This document shows, piece by piece, positions 56,329 through 64,000 of a DNA stretch of 64,000 bases. Position numbers and translations under genes: made by a program. Position 1 is the stretch's first letter. Every line of letters begins with the position of its first letter. The notes under the pieces were generated by a model, which saw only the letters and a program-made list of their open reading frames with translations, made no database searches and was not told the DNA's origin. Source of the stretch: [Zimmermannella] faecalis ATCC 13722. GTDB lineage: Bacteria > Actinomycetota > Actinomycetes > Actinomycetales > Microbacteriaceae. Where the stretch lies: positions 124,001-188,000 of the forward strand of contig NZ_KB907074.1 in assembly GCF_000381765.1 (NCBI RefSeq), read 5' to 3'.

Positions 56329-56385
56329 AATTGCTGGCTGCAGTGCCGCGCCTGCAGCGGGCGAGCCAGTCGAAGGAGACGAACC

Positions 56386-57369
56386 GTGACGAACAACGTG
56401 ACCGAACTTCCCGGTCGAGACGACTACGACCTCGAGCGGGCCCAGGCCTACTTCGACCGACTCATCGCCGACGACTCGCGTGTCGAGCCGGCCGACTGGA
56501 TGCCCGACGCATACCGCAAGACGCTGACCCGCCAGATGGCGCAGCACGCGCACTCCGAGATCATCGGCATGCAGCCCGAGGCGAACTGGATCACGCGGGC
56601 GCCCTCGCTCAAGCGCAAGGCGATTCTCACCGCGAAGGTGCAGGACGAGGCGGGCCACGGGCTGTACCTCTACTCGGCCGCCGAGACGCTCGGTACGCCG
56701 CGCGACGTGATGACCGAGCAGCTCATTTCGGGCAAGGCGAAGTACTCGTCAATCTTCAACTACCCGGCCCGTTACTGGGCCGACATGGGCGCGATCGGCT
56801 GGCTCGTTGACGGCGCGGCGATCTGCAACCAGGTGCCCCTGTGCCGCTGCTCGTATGGTCCCTACGGCCGCGCGATGGTGCGCATCTGCAAGGAGGAATC
56901 GTTCCACCAACGACAGGGTTGGGAGATCCTCTACTCGCTCTCGCACGGCACGCCCGCGCAGAAGCAGATGGCGCAGGACGCGGTCGACCGGCTCTACGCG
57001 CCGGCACTGCAGATGTTCGGCCCGCCCGACGACCAGTCGCCGAACTCGCAGCAGTCGATGGACTGGAACATCAAGCGCTTCTCGAACGATGAGCTGCGCC
57101 AGCGCTTCGTCGACATGATCGTGCCGCAGGCTGAGGCGCTCGGGCTCACGCTGCCCGACCCCGACCTCAAGTGGAACGAGGAACGCGGGCACTACGACTT
57201 CGGCGAACTCGACTGGGACGAATTCTTCGCCGTCATCAAGGGCCACGGCCCCGCGAACGCACAGCGCCTCGAACGCCGCCGTGAGGCGCACGAACAGGGC
57301 GCCTGGGTGCGCGAGGCGGCCGCCGCCTACGCCGTGAAACAGGCGGAACGGGCCAGCCGCGTCGCGTAG
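56386..57369 (+). CDS. paaA: Phenylacetyl-CoA epoxidase catalytic subunit PaaA
   Basis: PaaA is the diiron catalytic subunit of the multicomponent phenylacetyl-CoA 1,2-epoxidase. The 327-residue sequence carries the iron-binding helices with [23 protein letters not shown] and [11 protein letters not shown]; the two ExxH-type motifs are intact. The GTG start follows AAGGAGACGAACC. It heads the operon paaABCDE-paaG downstream of the operator candidate. paaB follows after 57 bases. Confidence 0.97.
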   Translation: MTNNVTELPGRDDYDLERAQAYFDRLIADDSRVEPADWMPDAYRKTLTRQMAQHAHSEIIGMQPEANWITRAPSLKRKAILTAKVQDEAGHGLYLYSAAETLGTPRDVMTEQLISGKAKYSSIFNYPARYWADMGAIGWLVDGAAICNQVPLCRCSYGPYGRAMVRICKEESFHQRQGWEILYSLSHGTPAQKQMAQDAVDRLYAPALQMFGPPDDQSPNSQQSMDWNIKRFSNDELRQRFVDMIVPQAEALGLTLPDPDLKWNEERGHYDFGELDWDEFFAVIKGHGPANAQRLERRREAHEQGAWVREAAAAYAVKQAERASRVA

Positions 57370-57426
57370 TCGAGCCGCGACCACCCTCATCCGCTCGCTG
57401 AAGCTGAACTCGATGGAGAGCCGAAC

Positions 57427-57744
57427 ATGACCGAACACCGAGACACCGTGACCCCCGCGGGCCGCAACGAATGGCCGCTTTGGGAGGTCTTCGTACGCTC
57501 GTCGCGCGGCCTGAGCCACGTGCACGCCGGCTCGCTGCACGCGCCCGACGAACACATGGCGCTGCGCAACGCGCGCGACCTCTATACGCGCCGCAACGAG
57601 GGCGTCTCGCTCTGGGTCGTGCGCAGCACCGACATCACCGCGAGCGACCCCGACCACAAGGACTCCTACTTCGAGTCGGCGCAGGGCAAGAACTTTCGCC
57701 ACGCGACCTACTACACGAAGTCGGAGGGGGTGAAGCACCTGTGA
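57427..57744 (+). CDS. paaB: Phenylacetyl-CoA epoxidase subunit PaaB
   Basis: PaaB is the small bridging subunit of the epoxidase. The 105-residue sequence shows the family segments WEVFVRSSRGLSHVHAGSLHAPD and ALRNARDLYTRRNEGVSLWVV. The ATG is preceded by a GGAGAG ribosome site. Its stop overlaps the GTG of paaC by four bases. Confidence 0.96.
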   Translation: MTEHRDTVTPAGRNEWPLWEVFVRSSRGLSHVHAGSLHAPDEHMALRNARDLYTRRNEGVSLWVVRSTDITASDPDHKDSYFESAQGKNFRHATYYTKSEGVKHL

Positions 57745-58568
57745 GCGGATCCGGATTCGACTCGGCGACCCTCATTTCGGCGGGATACGCGCTGACGAGT
57801 GAAGAGCTTCTGCAGCGCGACGTCAAGGCGAGCGAAGACGTCGCCCAGTACGCCCTACGGCTCGGCGACGACGCGCTCATCCTCGCGCAGCGCAACCTCT
57901 GGTGGGTCGCCCGCGCACCCGAGCTCGAAGAAGACATCGCCCTGAGCAATATCGCGCTCGACCTGCTCGGGCACGCGCGCGTGCTGCTCACCTACGCGGG
58001 CACCGCGTGGGGCAAGAGCGAAGACGATCTCGCCTATTTCCGTGACGAGGACGAGTTTCGTAGCGTGCACCTCGTTGAGCTCGAGAGCCAGGATTTCGGG
58101 CGCACGATCGCGCGTCAGCTCGTCGTGGCGAACTACGGGTTCGAGCTTTACTCGCGCCTCGCGAACTCGAGCGACGAGGTGCTTGCCGCGATCGCGCAAA
58201 AGGCGTCGAAGGAGTACGACTACCACGTCGACCACGCCGAGCAGTGGGCGCTTCGCCTCGGCATCGGGACGGAGGAGGCGAACCGACGGCTCCAGGCGGG
58301 CCTCGACCACATCGCGCCATATATCGAGGAGCTCTTCGAAGACGAGCCGCTCCACGACCGCCTCGAGGGCGTCGCCGTGCGCCCATCCGAGCTCCGCGAA
58401 CCTGTGCTCGGCCGCGTCACGTCGATCCTCGAGGAAGCGGGCGTCACCCTGCCCGACGTCCCCGCCGCGGTGACGGGCGGTCGACGCGGCGAGCACCGCG
58501 AGGCGATGGGCTACCTGCTCGCCGAGATGCAGGTGCTCGCGCGCAAACACCCCGGCGCGAGCTGGTAG
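57741..58568 (+). CDS. paaC: Phenylacetyl-CoA epoxidase subunit PaaC
   Basis: PaaC is the structural ferritin-like partner of PaaA. The GTG at 57741 gives 275 residues and overlaps the paaB stop. Helical segments include YALRLGDDALILAQRNLWWVARAPELEEDIALSNIALDLLGHAR and YDYHVDHAEQWALRLG. It keeps some ferritin-like residues but in the family does not hold a catalytic diiron centre. paaD follows after six bases. Confidence 0.95.
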   Translation: MSGSGFDSATLISAGYALTSEELLQRDVKASEDVAQYALRLGDDALILAQRNLWWVARAPELEEDIALSNIALDLLGHARVLLTYAGTAWGKSEDDLAYFRDEDEFRSVHLVELESQDFGRTIARQLVVANYGFELYSRLANSSDEVLAAIAQKASKEYDYHVDHAEQWALRLGIGTEEANRRLQAGLDHIAPYIEELFEDEPLHDRLEGVAVRPSELREPVLGRVTSILEEAGVTLPDVPAAVTGGRRGEHREAMGYLLAEMQVLARKHPGASW

Positions 58569-58574
58569 GCCACC

Positions 58575-59111
58575 ATGACGACCCAACTGCATCCGCACAC
58601 CTCGACGCGGCCCGCTGACCCGGCGGCCGCTCGCGTGTGGGACATCGCGGCGACCGTGAACGACCCCGAGATTCCGGTGCTCTCGATCGCCGACCTCGGA
58701 ATCCTCCGCGACGTGGTTGTCGGCTCCGACGGCACGGCCCAGGTCATCATCACGCCCACGTACTCGGGCTGCCCCGCGATGGGCACCATCAAGCAGGATC
58801 TTGAGCTCGCGCTCGCGGCCGAGGGAATCGAGCGTGCAGAGGTCGTGCTCGTGCTCGCCCCAGCGTGGAGCACGGACTGGATCACCGATGAGGGCCGACA
58901 GAAGCTCGAGGAGTACGGCATTGCGCCACCGACGGGCAACGCCGCGGTCGGCGCGCAGCGCGGCCCGACGCGCCTCTCGCTGCAGGTGCGGTGCCCCCGG
59001 TGCGGATCGATCGAGACCAACGAACTCAGCCGCTTTGGCTCCACCTCGTGCAAGGCGCTCTACCAGTGCGCCCGGTGCAAGGAGCCGTTCGATTACTTCA
59101 AGGTGCACTAG
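58575..59111 (+). CDS. paaD: Fe-S maturation protein PaaD (MIP18 family)
   Basis: PaaD is a 178-residue MIP18-type protein needed to mature the iron-sulfur centre of the epoxidase reductase. The N-terminal DUF59 domain has VNDPEIPVLSIADLGILRDV and PTYSGCPAM. A C-terminal zinc ribbon holds CPRCGS and CARCKEP, which is typical of PaaD. Its stop overlaps the paaE GTG by one base (TAGTG). Confidence 0.95.
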   Translation: MTTQLHPHTSTRPADPAAARVWDIAATVNDPEIPVLSIADLGILRDVVVGSDGTAQVIITPTYSGCPAMGTIKQDLELALAAEGIERAEVVLVLAPAWSTDWITDEGRQKLEEYGIAPPTGNAAVGAQRGPTRLSLQVRCPRCGSIETNELSRFGSTSCKALYQCARCKEPFDYFKVH

Positions 59112-60286
59112 TGACTGCCGAACCACGTAACGACTCGACCACGACGCCGACGAAGCGACGGGCGAAGTTCCACCCGCTCGAGGTTTCGGAGGTCCGCGGG
59201 CTCACCGACAGCGCCGTCGAGGTGAGCTTCGCGATTCCGGAGGACCTCGCCGACGAATACGACTACGTCGCCGGGCAGTACGTCGCCCTGCGCGCCGATA
59301 TCGGTGGCACCGAGGTACGGCGCAGCTACTCGATCTGTGAGGCCCCGCAGAAGGGCGTGATCAAGGTCGGCATTAAGAAGGACCTCGGGGGCGTCTTCTC
59401 GACGTGGGCCAATGAGGAGCTCAAAGCGGGCGACACCCTCGAAGTGATGAGCCCGCAGGGTGCGTTTATCTCGCAGCATCGGCTCACCGGCATGAACGAT
59501 GCCGAGGCGGTCTCCGACGCCGCGTTCGCGAAGGGCGACACGCATTTCGTCGCGGCGGCCGCGGGCTCCGGCATCACCCCGATCCTCGCGATTGCGAAAT
59601 CGCTGCTGGCGCATCCCGGCACCAGCATGGACCTCATTTACGCGAACCGCGCCGCGAGCGAAGTGATGTTTCTCGAGGAACTCGCCGATCTCAAGGATCG
59701 CTACCCTTCGAGGCTCGCGGTGCACCACGTGCTCTCGCGCGAACAGCGGCAGGCGCCCGTGTACTCGGGTCGAATCGATGCCGAGCGGCTCGAACTCATC
59801 TTCGCGAACCTCATCGATGTCGAACAGGTTGATGAGTGGTTTCTCTGCGGCCCGTTCGAGCTCGTGCAGTTGCTCCGAGACGAGCTCGACAAGCGCGACG
59901 TCGACCCCGAACGCGTGCGCTTCGAACTGTTCTCGACGGGGCAGCCGGCCGAGGGGGCACAGGGGAATGCCGGCCGGCCCGTCGAGGTCGACCCACAGGG
60001 CGAGAACTTCGAGATCAGCTTCCAGCTCGATGGTCTCACCGGCGACGTAAAGTCGCCGAAGTCGGCGCGCGAAACCGTGCTCAACGCGGCGCTACGGGTG
60101 CGGGCGGACGTGCCGTTCGCGTGCGCCGGCGGGGTGTGCGGAACGTGCCGCGCGAAGGTGACCTGCGGCACGGTCGACATGGCTGAGAACTACGCGCTCG
60201 AGGCCGACGACGTCGCGAACGGCTACGTGCTTACCTGCCAGTCGCGGCCCACGAGCGACCGCGTCACGATCGACTTCGACGCCTAG
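59111..60286 (+). CDS. paaE: Phenylacetyl-CoA epoxidase reductase PaaE
   Basis: PaaE transfers electrons from NADPH to the diiron site. The 391-residue protein has an FNR-like FAD-binding domain with RRSYSIC, an NAD(P) domain with AAAGSGITPILAIAKSLL, and a C-terminal 2Fe-2S ferredoxin domain with the ligands CAGGVCGTCRAKV and VLTCQSRP. The GTG start at 59111 overlaps the paaD stop by one base. paaG follows after eight bases. Confidence 0.96.
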   Translation: MTAEPRNDSTTTPTKRRAKFHPLEVSEVRGLTDSAVEVSFAIPEDLADEYDYVAGQYVALRADIGGTEVRRSYSICEAPQKGVIKVGIKKDLGGVFSTWANEELKAGDTLEVMSPQGAFISQHRLTGMNDAEAVSDAAFAKGDTHFVAAAAGSGITPILAIAKSLLAHPGTSMDLIYANRAASEVMFLEELADLKDRYPSRLAVHHVLSREQRQAPVYSGRIDAERLELIFANLIDVEQVDEWFLCGPFELVQLLRDELDKRDVDPERVRFELFSTGQPAEGAQGNAGRPVEVDPQGENFEISFQLDGLTGDVKSPKSARETVLNAALRVRADVPFACAGGVCGTCRAKVTCGTVDMAENYALEADDVANGYVLTCQSRPTSDRVTIDFDA

Positions 60287-60294
60287 GAGGCGAC

Positions 60295-61077
60295 ATGATC
60301 GAATCGAATCTCGAGGGGCGCGTCGTCGAGCTCGTGCTCGCGGCCCCGGAGCGCCTCAACGCCGTGGGCGCCGACGACCTGGATGCGCTCGCGACGGCGG
60401 TCGCGCAGGCACAGTCGCGCTTCGACGCGGGAGAGATCGGCGCGCTGCTGCTGCGCGGGGATGGGCGCGCCTTCTGCTCGGGCCGGGACATCTCCGGCGT
60501 GGATCCGGCCGAGGACGACGTGCTCGGTTACCTCGAGGGGAGTCTCGGCGAGACGATGCGGCGGCTCGCTGAATTCCCCGGGCCGACATTTGCGGCGGTG
60601 CAGGGTGCCTGCCTCGGCGTTGGGCTCGGCCTCGCGCTCGCGTGCGACGTCGTGTACGTCGCCGAACACGCGAAGCTCGGCTCGCCCTTTGCGAACCTTG
60701 GAGCGACGCTCGACTCGGGCGGCCACTGGCTGTTCGCCGAGCGACTCGGCCCGCATCGCACCCTCGACCTCATCTACACGGCCGAGCTCATGAGCGGTCG
60801 AGAGGCGGTCGAGCAGGGGCTCTTCAGCCGTTGGGTGGCCGACGACGAGCTCCTCACCTTTACCCGTGAGCGCGCGCAGCGCGCCGCGTCGGGCGCCAGC
60901 CGCGCGTTCGCGGCGTCAAAGCAGCTCGTGCGGCAGATTCGCGACGAACGGATCGGCCTGTGGGAGTCGATCGCCGCCGAGAACCTGGCGCAGGCCGACC
61001 TCTGCTCGACCGAGGACTACCGCGAGGGCTTCGCAGCTTTCCAGCAGAAGCGACGCCCGAACTTCACTGGCCAGTAG
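60295..61077 (+). CDS. paaG: Epoxyphenylacetyl-CoA isomerase PaaG (crotonase family)
   Basis: A 260-residue crotonase-fold protein. In this position it is most likely PaaG, which converts the ring-1,2-epoxide to oxepin-CoA. The oxyanion segments [12 protein letters not shown] and [19 protein letters not shown] are intact, and [21 protein letters not shown] follows, with Asp in place of the Glu of true hydratases, which suits an isomerase. An AGGAGG ribosome site precedes the ATG. The last 14 bases overlap the convergent parC. Confidence 0.92.
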   Translation: MIESNLEGRVVELVLAAPERLNAVGADDLDALATAVAQAQSRFDAGEIGALLLRGDGRAFCSGRDISGVDPAEDDVLGYLEGSLGETMRRLAEFPGPTFAAVQGACLGVGLGLALACDVVYVAEHAKLGSPFANLGATLDSGGHWLFAERLGPHRTLDLIYTAELMSGREAVEQGLFSRWVADDELLTFTRERAQRAASGASRAFAASKQLVRQIRDERIGLWESIAAENLAQADLCSTEDYREGFAAFQQKRRPNFTGQ

Positions 61078-63541
61078 GCTCACCGAACGCCCGGCCGACG
61101 AACGCCACCGTCGCGTCGAGCTGCGTACCCGAGGCGTCGCGGCGCGTGACGGGCTCGGGGAGCTGCCGGATCGCCCCGTCCTTCGCGTTCGCGTGCGCGG
61201 GGGCCGGCCCCACCCAGCCGATCGCGAGTGCTGATTCGCCGCGCACGAAGCGCTGCGCGCGCACACCGCCGGTTGCGCGGCCCTTCGCCGGGTACTCGCT
61301 GAGCGGCGTCACCTTGGCCGACCCCTCAACGTCGGCGAACAGCGCCTCGTCGCTCGGCGGCTCGGCGATCGTCACGACGACGGCCCCGTCGAGCTCGCGC
61401 TGCGGCACGACGGAGAATCCGATGACGTGCGCGCCGTCGGCAACGCGGATACCGGCCATGCCGCCGGCGCCGGTGCCCTGCGGTCGTACGTTCGACGCGG
61501 AGTAGCGCAGCAGCTGCGCATCCGAGGTCACGAACACGAGCTCGTCGTCGTCGGCGGCTCGGGCCGCGCCCACGACCTCGTCGTCGCCCTTCAGCGCGAT
61601 TGCGGAGAGCTCATGCTGCTTGCCCCAGTCGGCGGGGTTGACCCGCTTCACGACGCCGCCGCGCGTGCCGAGCGCGAGCGGCGTCTCGACGCTGAGCGGT
61701 ACGAGCCCGACGATTCGCTCGGCCTTGTCGGCGATCCCGAAGTAGTCGCGGGCGACCACGCCCGCGGTGAGCAACACCGAGGTTGGGGGAGTCGAGGGGA
61801 GCGACACCGCCGTCATGCGGTAGACGATGCCCCGGTTCGTGACCGCGCCGATGTCGCTCAGCGTCGTGGTCGAGATCTCGGCCATGATCGCGTCGTGCTT
61901 CGTGCGGCGCTTCGGGCGCACGAGCGAGTCGCCTTCGGCCACGCCGACGCGGAGAATGCGACCGCTCGACGAAAGGATGACGCGCGTGGGTTCGTCGCGC
62001 TGCTGCAGCGACACCTCGCCCGACTTCGCGCTGCGCTTCGCGACCTGGATCTCGGTGTCGTCGGCGATGAGCACCGTTCGGCGCGGGGTTGCGAACTCTT
62101 CTGACGTCTCGCCGAGCTCGTCACTCACGCGCTCGCGCAGCAACTGCTCGTCGGCGAGCAGCGCCTCGAGCTCCGCGATTCGGCGACGCAGGTCGTCGGC
62201 CTCGGTCTCGAGCTCGATGCGCGAGAACTTCGTGAGCCGCCGCAGGCGCAGCTCGAGGATGTACTCCGCCTGGCGCTCCGAAAGATCGAACACGAGCATC
62301 AGGCGACCGCGAGCCGCGTCGGCGTCGTCAGAGGTGCGGATGATCTCGATGACTTCATCAATATCGACGAGGGCGATGAGCAGGCCGTCGACGAGGTGAA
62401 GGCGATCGCGGTGCTTGCCGAGGCGGAACTCGCTGCGCCGACGCACCGCGGTGATGCGGTGGGTGAGGTACACCTCGAGCATCTCGCTCAGCCCGAGTGT
62501 CTTCGGCGCTGAGTCGACGATCGCAACGTTGTTGATGTGGAACGACTCCTGCAGCGGCGTGTGCCGGTAGAGCTGCTCGAGCACGGCCTCGGGCGCGAAC
62601 CCGGTCTTCAGCTCGATGACGAGCTTGAGACCCGACTTGCGGTCGGTGAGGTCAGTGACCTGTGAGATGCCGGCAAGCTTTTTCGCCTGCACGCCCTGCT
62701 TGATCTTCTCGATGACCTTCTCTGGGCCGACGAGGTAGGGGAGCTCGGTGACGACGATGCCGAGCCGACGGGCCGTGACGTGCTCGATCGACGCGGTCGC
62801 CCGCATCGTGAACGAGCCGCGCCCGTTCGCATAGGCGTCGCGCACGCCGTCGAGGCCGACGATCCGCGCCCCGCCCGGCAGATCGGGCCCGGGCACGTGC
62901 TCCATGAGCTCGTCGAGTGTGGCCTCGGGATGCGCGAGCAGGTGCCGCGCGGCCGAAATCACCTCGCCGAGGTTGTGGGGTGCCATGTTCGTCGCCATGC
63001 CGACGGCGATGCCCGAGGCACCGTTGACGAGCAGGTTCGGCCAGGCCGAGGGGAGCACCTCGGGCTGCTGCAGCGAGTTGTCGTAGTTCGGCACGAAGTC
63101 GACGACGTCTTCGTCGAGCGAGGCGGTGAGCGCGAGCGCGGCCGCGGTCAGGCGCGCCTCGGTGTAGCGGGGCGCGGCGGGGCCGTCGTCGAGCGAACCG
63201 AAGTTGCCGTGCCCGTCGACGAGGGGTACCCGCTGCACGAACGGCTGCGCGAGTCGCACGAGCGCGTCGTAAATCGCGGTGTCGCCGTGCGGGTGGAGCT
63301 TGCCCATGACGTCGCCGACGACGCGGGCCGACTTCACGTGACCCCGGTCGGGCCGCAGGCCCATCTCGGTCATCTGGTAGAGGATGCGGCGCTGCACCGG
63401 CTTTAGGCCGTCACGGGCGTCGGGCAGGGCGCGCGAGTAGATCACCGAGTACGCGTATTCGAGGTATGACCCCTGCATCTCGCTAGAGACGTCGACATCC
63501 TCAATGCGTTCGCGATCCGCACCTGCTGCCATTGACTGCAT
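61064..63541 (-). CDS. parC: DNA topoisomerase IV subunit A
   Basis: The strand-cleaving subunit of type IIA topoisomerase, which decatenates chromosomes. It has 825 residues from the ATG at 63541 (an ATG at 63532 is also possible). The N-terminal region reads [52 protein letters not shown], then the active tyrosine in [11 protein letters not shown] coiled-coil neck and C-terminal blades follow. I see no GyrA box of the QRRGGKG type, which supports ParC rather than GyrA. No parE lies in the window. Confidence 0.9.
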   Translation of the reverse strand: MQSMAAGADRERIEDVDVSSEMQGSYLEYAYSVIYSRALPDARDGLKPVQRRILYQMTEMGLRPDRGHVKSARVVGDVMGKLHPHGDTAIYDALVRLAQPFVQRVPLVDGHGNFGSLDDGPAAPRYTEARLTAAALALTASLDEDVVDFVPNYDNSLQQPEVLPSAWPNLLVNGASGIAVGMATNMAPHNLGEVISAARHLLAHPEATLDELMEHVPGPDLPGGARIVGLDGVRDAYANGRGSFTMRATASIEHVTARRLGIVVTELPYLVGPEKVIEKIKQGVQAKKLAGISQVTDLTDRKSGLKLVIELKTGFAPEAVLEQLYRHTPLQESFHINNVAIVDSAPKTLGLSEMLEVYLTHRITAVRRRSEFRLGKHRDRLHLVDGLLIALVDIDEVIEIIRTSDDADAARGRLMLVFDLSERQAEYILELRLRRLTKFSRIELETEADDLRRRIAELEALLADEQLLRERVSDELGETSEEFATPRRTVLIADDTEIQVAKRSAKSGEVSLQQRDEPTRVILSSSGRILRVGVAEGDSLVRPKRRTKHDAIMAEISTTTLSDIGAVTNRGIVYRMTAVSLPSTPPTSVLLTAGVVARDYFGIADKAERIVGLVPLSVETPLALGTRGGVVKRVNPADWGKQHELSAIALKGDDEVVGAARAADDDELVFVTSDAQLLRYSASNVRPQGTGAGGMAGIRVADGAHVIGFSVVPQRELDGAVVVTIAEPPSDEALFADVEGSAKVTPLSEYPAKGRATGGVRAQRFVRGESALAIGWVGPAPAHANAKDGAIRQLPEPVTRRDASGTQLDATVAFVGRAFGEPTGQ

Positions 63542-63607
63542 CCACCTGCCTTGTGCGCACGTGAGGCGGCGTCCCGCTGACACGTGCGTCTGTGAAAAGA
63601 TACTCAG

Positions 63608-64000
63608 ATGCCGCTTACATTAGGGGAAAGCGCGGCCGATCAGCCGCTCCTGGCCGACGTGTTGCCCGATTGCCTCGGCGCGATGGGCATCACTGACAGT
63701 CGTTCGACCGGTCGACTCGGGCTGCCCGAGGTGCGTGGCGTGGTCGTGGTGCTCGTCGATGGGCTCGGGGCGCTGCAGCTGCGAGCTCGCGCCAAGCACG
63801 CGCCGACGCTCACGCGGGCGTGGAACGGCGCGACGGCTCGCAGCTTCCCGTCGACGACCGTTGCGGGCATCACGTCGCTCACGACGGCATCGCCCGCCGG
63901 GATGCACGGCATGGTCGCGTACTCCGTGTGGGACCGGCAGGAGCGCCTCTACCTCAACCAGCTGTCGGGGTGGGGCGAGCTCATGCCGCCCGATAGCTGG
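63608..64000 (+). CDS. Alkaline phosphatase superfamily protein (type I phosphodiesterase/nucleotide pyrophosphatase), 3' end outside window
   Basis: The first 131 residues of a PF01663-type phosphoesterase. The metal-binding aspartate is in [14 protein letters not shown] and the nucleophile threonine in [22 protein letters not shown], in the order of the family. The frame stays open to the end of the window. The ATG at 63608 keeps the usual N-terminal length before the first strand; no strong ribosome site is seen. CTGACA (63577-63582) and GATACT (63599-63604) would form a promoter ending only three bases before the ATG, so one of the two assignments is doubtful. Confidence 0.88.
   Translation, partial: MPLTLGESAADQPLLADVLPDCLGAMGITDSRSTGRLGLPEVRGVVVVLVDGLGALQLRARAKHAPTLTRAWNGATARSFPSTTVAGITSLTTASPAGMHGMVAYSVWDRQERLYLNQLSGWGELMPPDSW

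Noticed and set aside
1-64000. Search for CRISPR arrays, tRNA or rRNA genes, insertion sequences, prophage or defence genes.
   Set aside because: No regular spacer-repeat pattern, clover-leaf sequence, transposase or phage-type protein was found, and gaps between genes are too short to hide rRNA genes.

Overview
The window is high-GC DNA, almost fully coding, from an actinobacterium. SepF, Wag31-type DivIVA, a DUF3043 protein, the bcc-aa3 set QcrCAB/CtaCDEF, many GTG/TTG starts and TANNNT-type -10 hexamers all point to Micrococcales. The mix of genes resembles Microbacteriaceae such as Leucobacter, Gulosibacter or Pseudoclavibacter; the family is my inference. I see no insertion sequence, prophage, CRISPR array, tRNA or rRNA.

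Region 1 (1-16482) is the division and cell wall cluster: ftsI (5' end cut off), a MurE-like ligase, murF, mraY, murD, ftsW, murG, murC, ftsQ, ftsZ, yggS, sepF, yggT, divIVA, lspA and rluD. Most genes overlap by a few bases and are probably cotranscribed. The MurE-like protein has lost most hallmark residues of the family, while the other three Mur ligases here keep theirs. Region 2 (16483-22967) holds housekeeping genes: dnaE, hisD, nrdR and pyrD.

Region 3 (22964-37353) is the most accessory-looking part. A large LuxR-type regulator and a DUF3043 membrane protein lie on the minus strand. Divergent from them is a tightly packed operon: an oligopeptide/nickel-type ABC transporter (binding lipoprotein, two permeases, fused double ATPase), two luciferase-like flavin monooxygenases and a large FAD/NAD(P)-binding protein. 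It looks like an uptake-plus-oxidation pathway for an unidentified compound. The 236-bp region between the two directions contains five 10-bp-phased GTGACG repeats and a perfect 19-bp palindrome. An M20 peptidase follows.

Region 4 (37427-46547) carries erpA and the respiratory chain: ctaC-ctaD-ctaF forward, ctaE-qcrC-qcrA-qcrB in reverse. Between them is a winged-helix protein with an AlkZ-like Q-x-Q motif, and strong terminators bound the units. Region 5 (46548-48470) has trpD, ptsH and an unidentified membrane protein.

Region 6 (48499-61077) is a phenylacetate catabolic island. It has a thiolase, enoyl-CoA hydratase, 3-hydroxyacyl-CoA dehydrogenase and PaaZ forward; a TetR regulator, PaaK and PaaI in reverse; and PaaABCDE plus PaaG forward. 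PaaK makes phenylacetyl-CoA, PaaABCE with PaaD epoxidizes it, PaaG isomerizes the epoxide, PaaZ opens and oxidizes the ring, and the beta-oxidation enzymes finish to acetyl-CoA and succinyl-CoA. A near-perfect 18-bp palindrome overlaps the paaA -10 box and is the best operator candidate. The window closes with parC in reverse and the start of an alkaline phosphatase superfamily gene. No stretch longer than 300 bases lacks a gene; the longest gap is 26074-26309.
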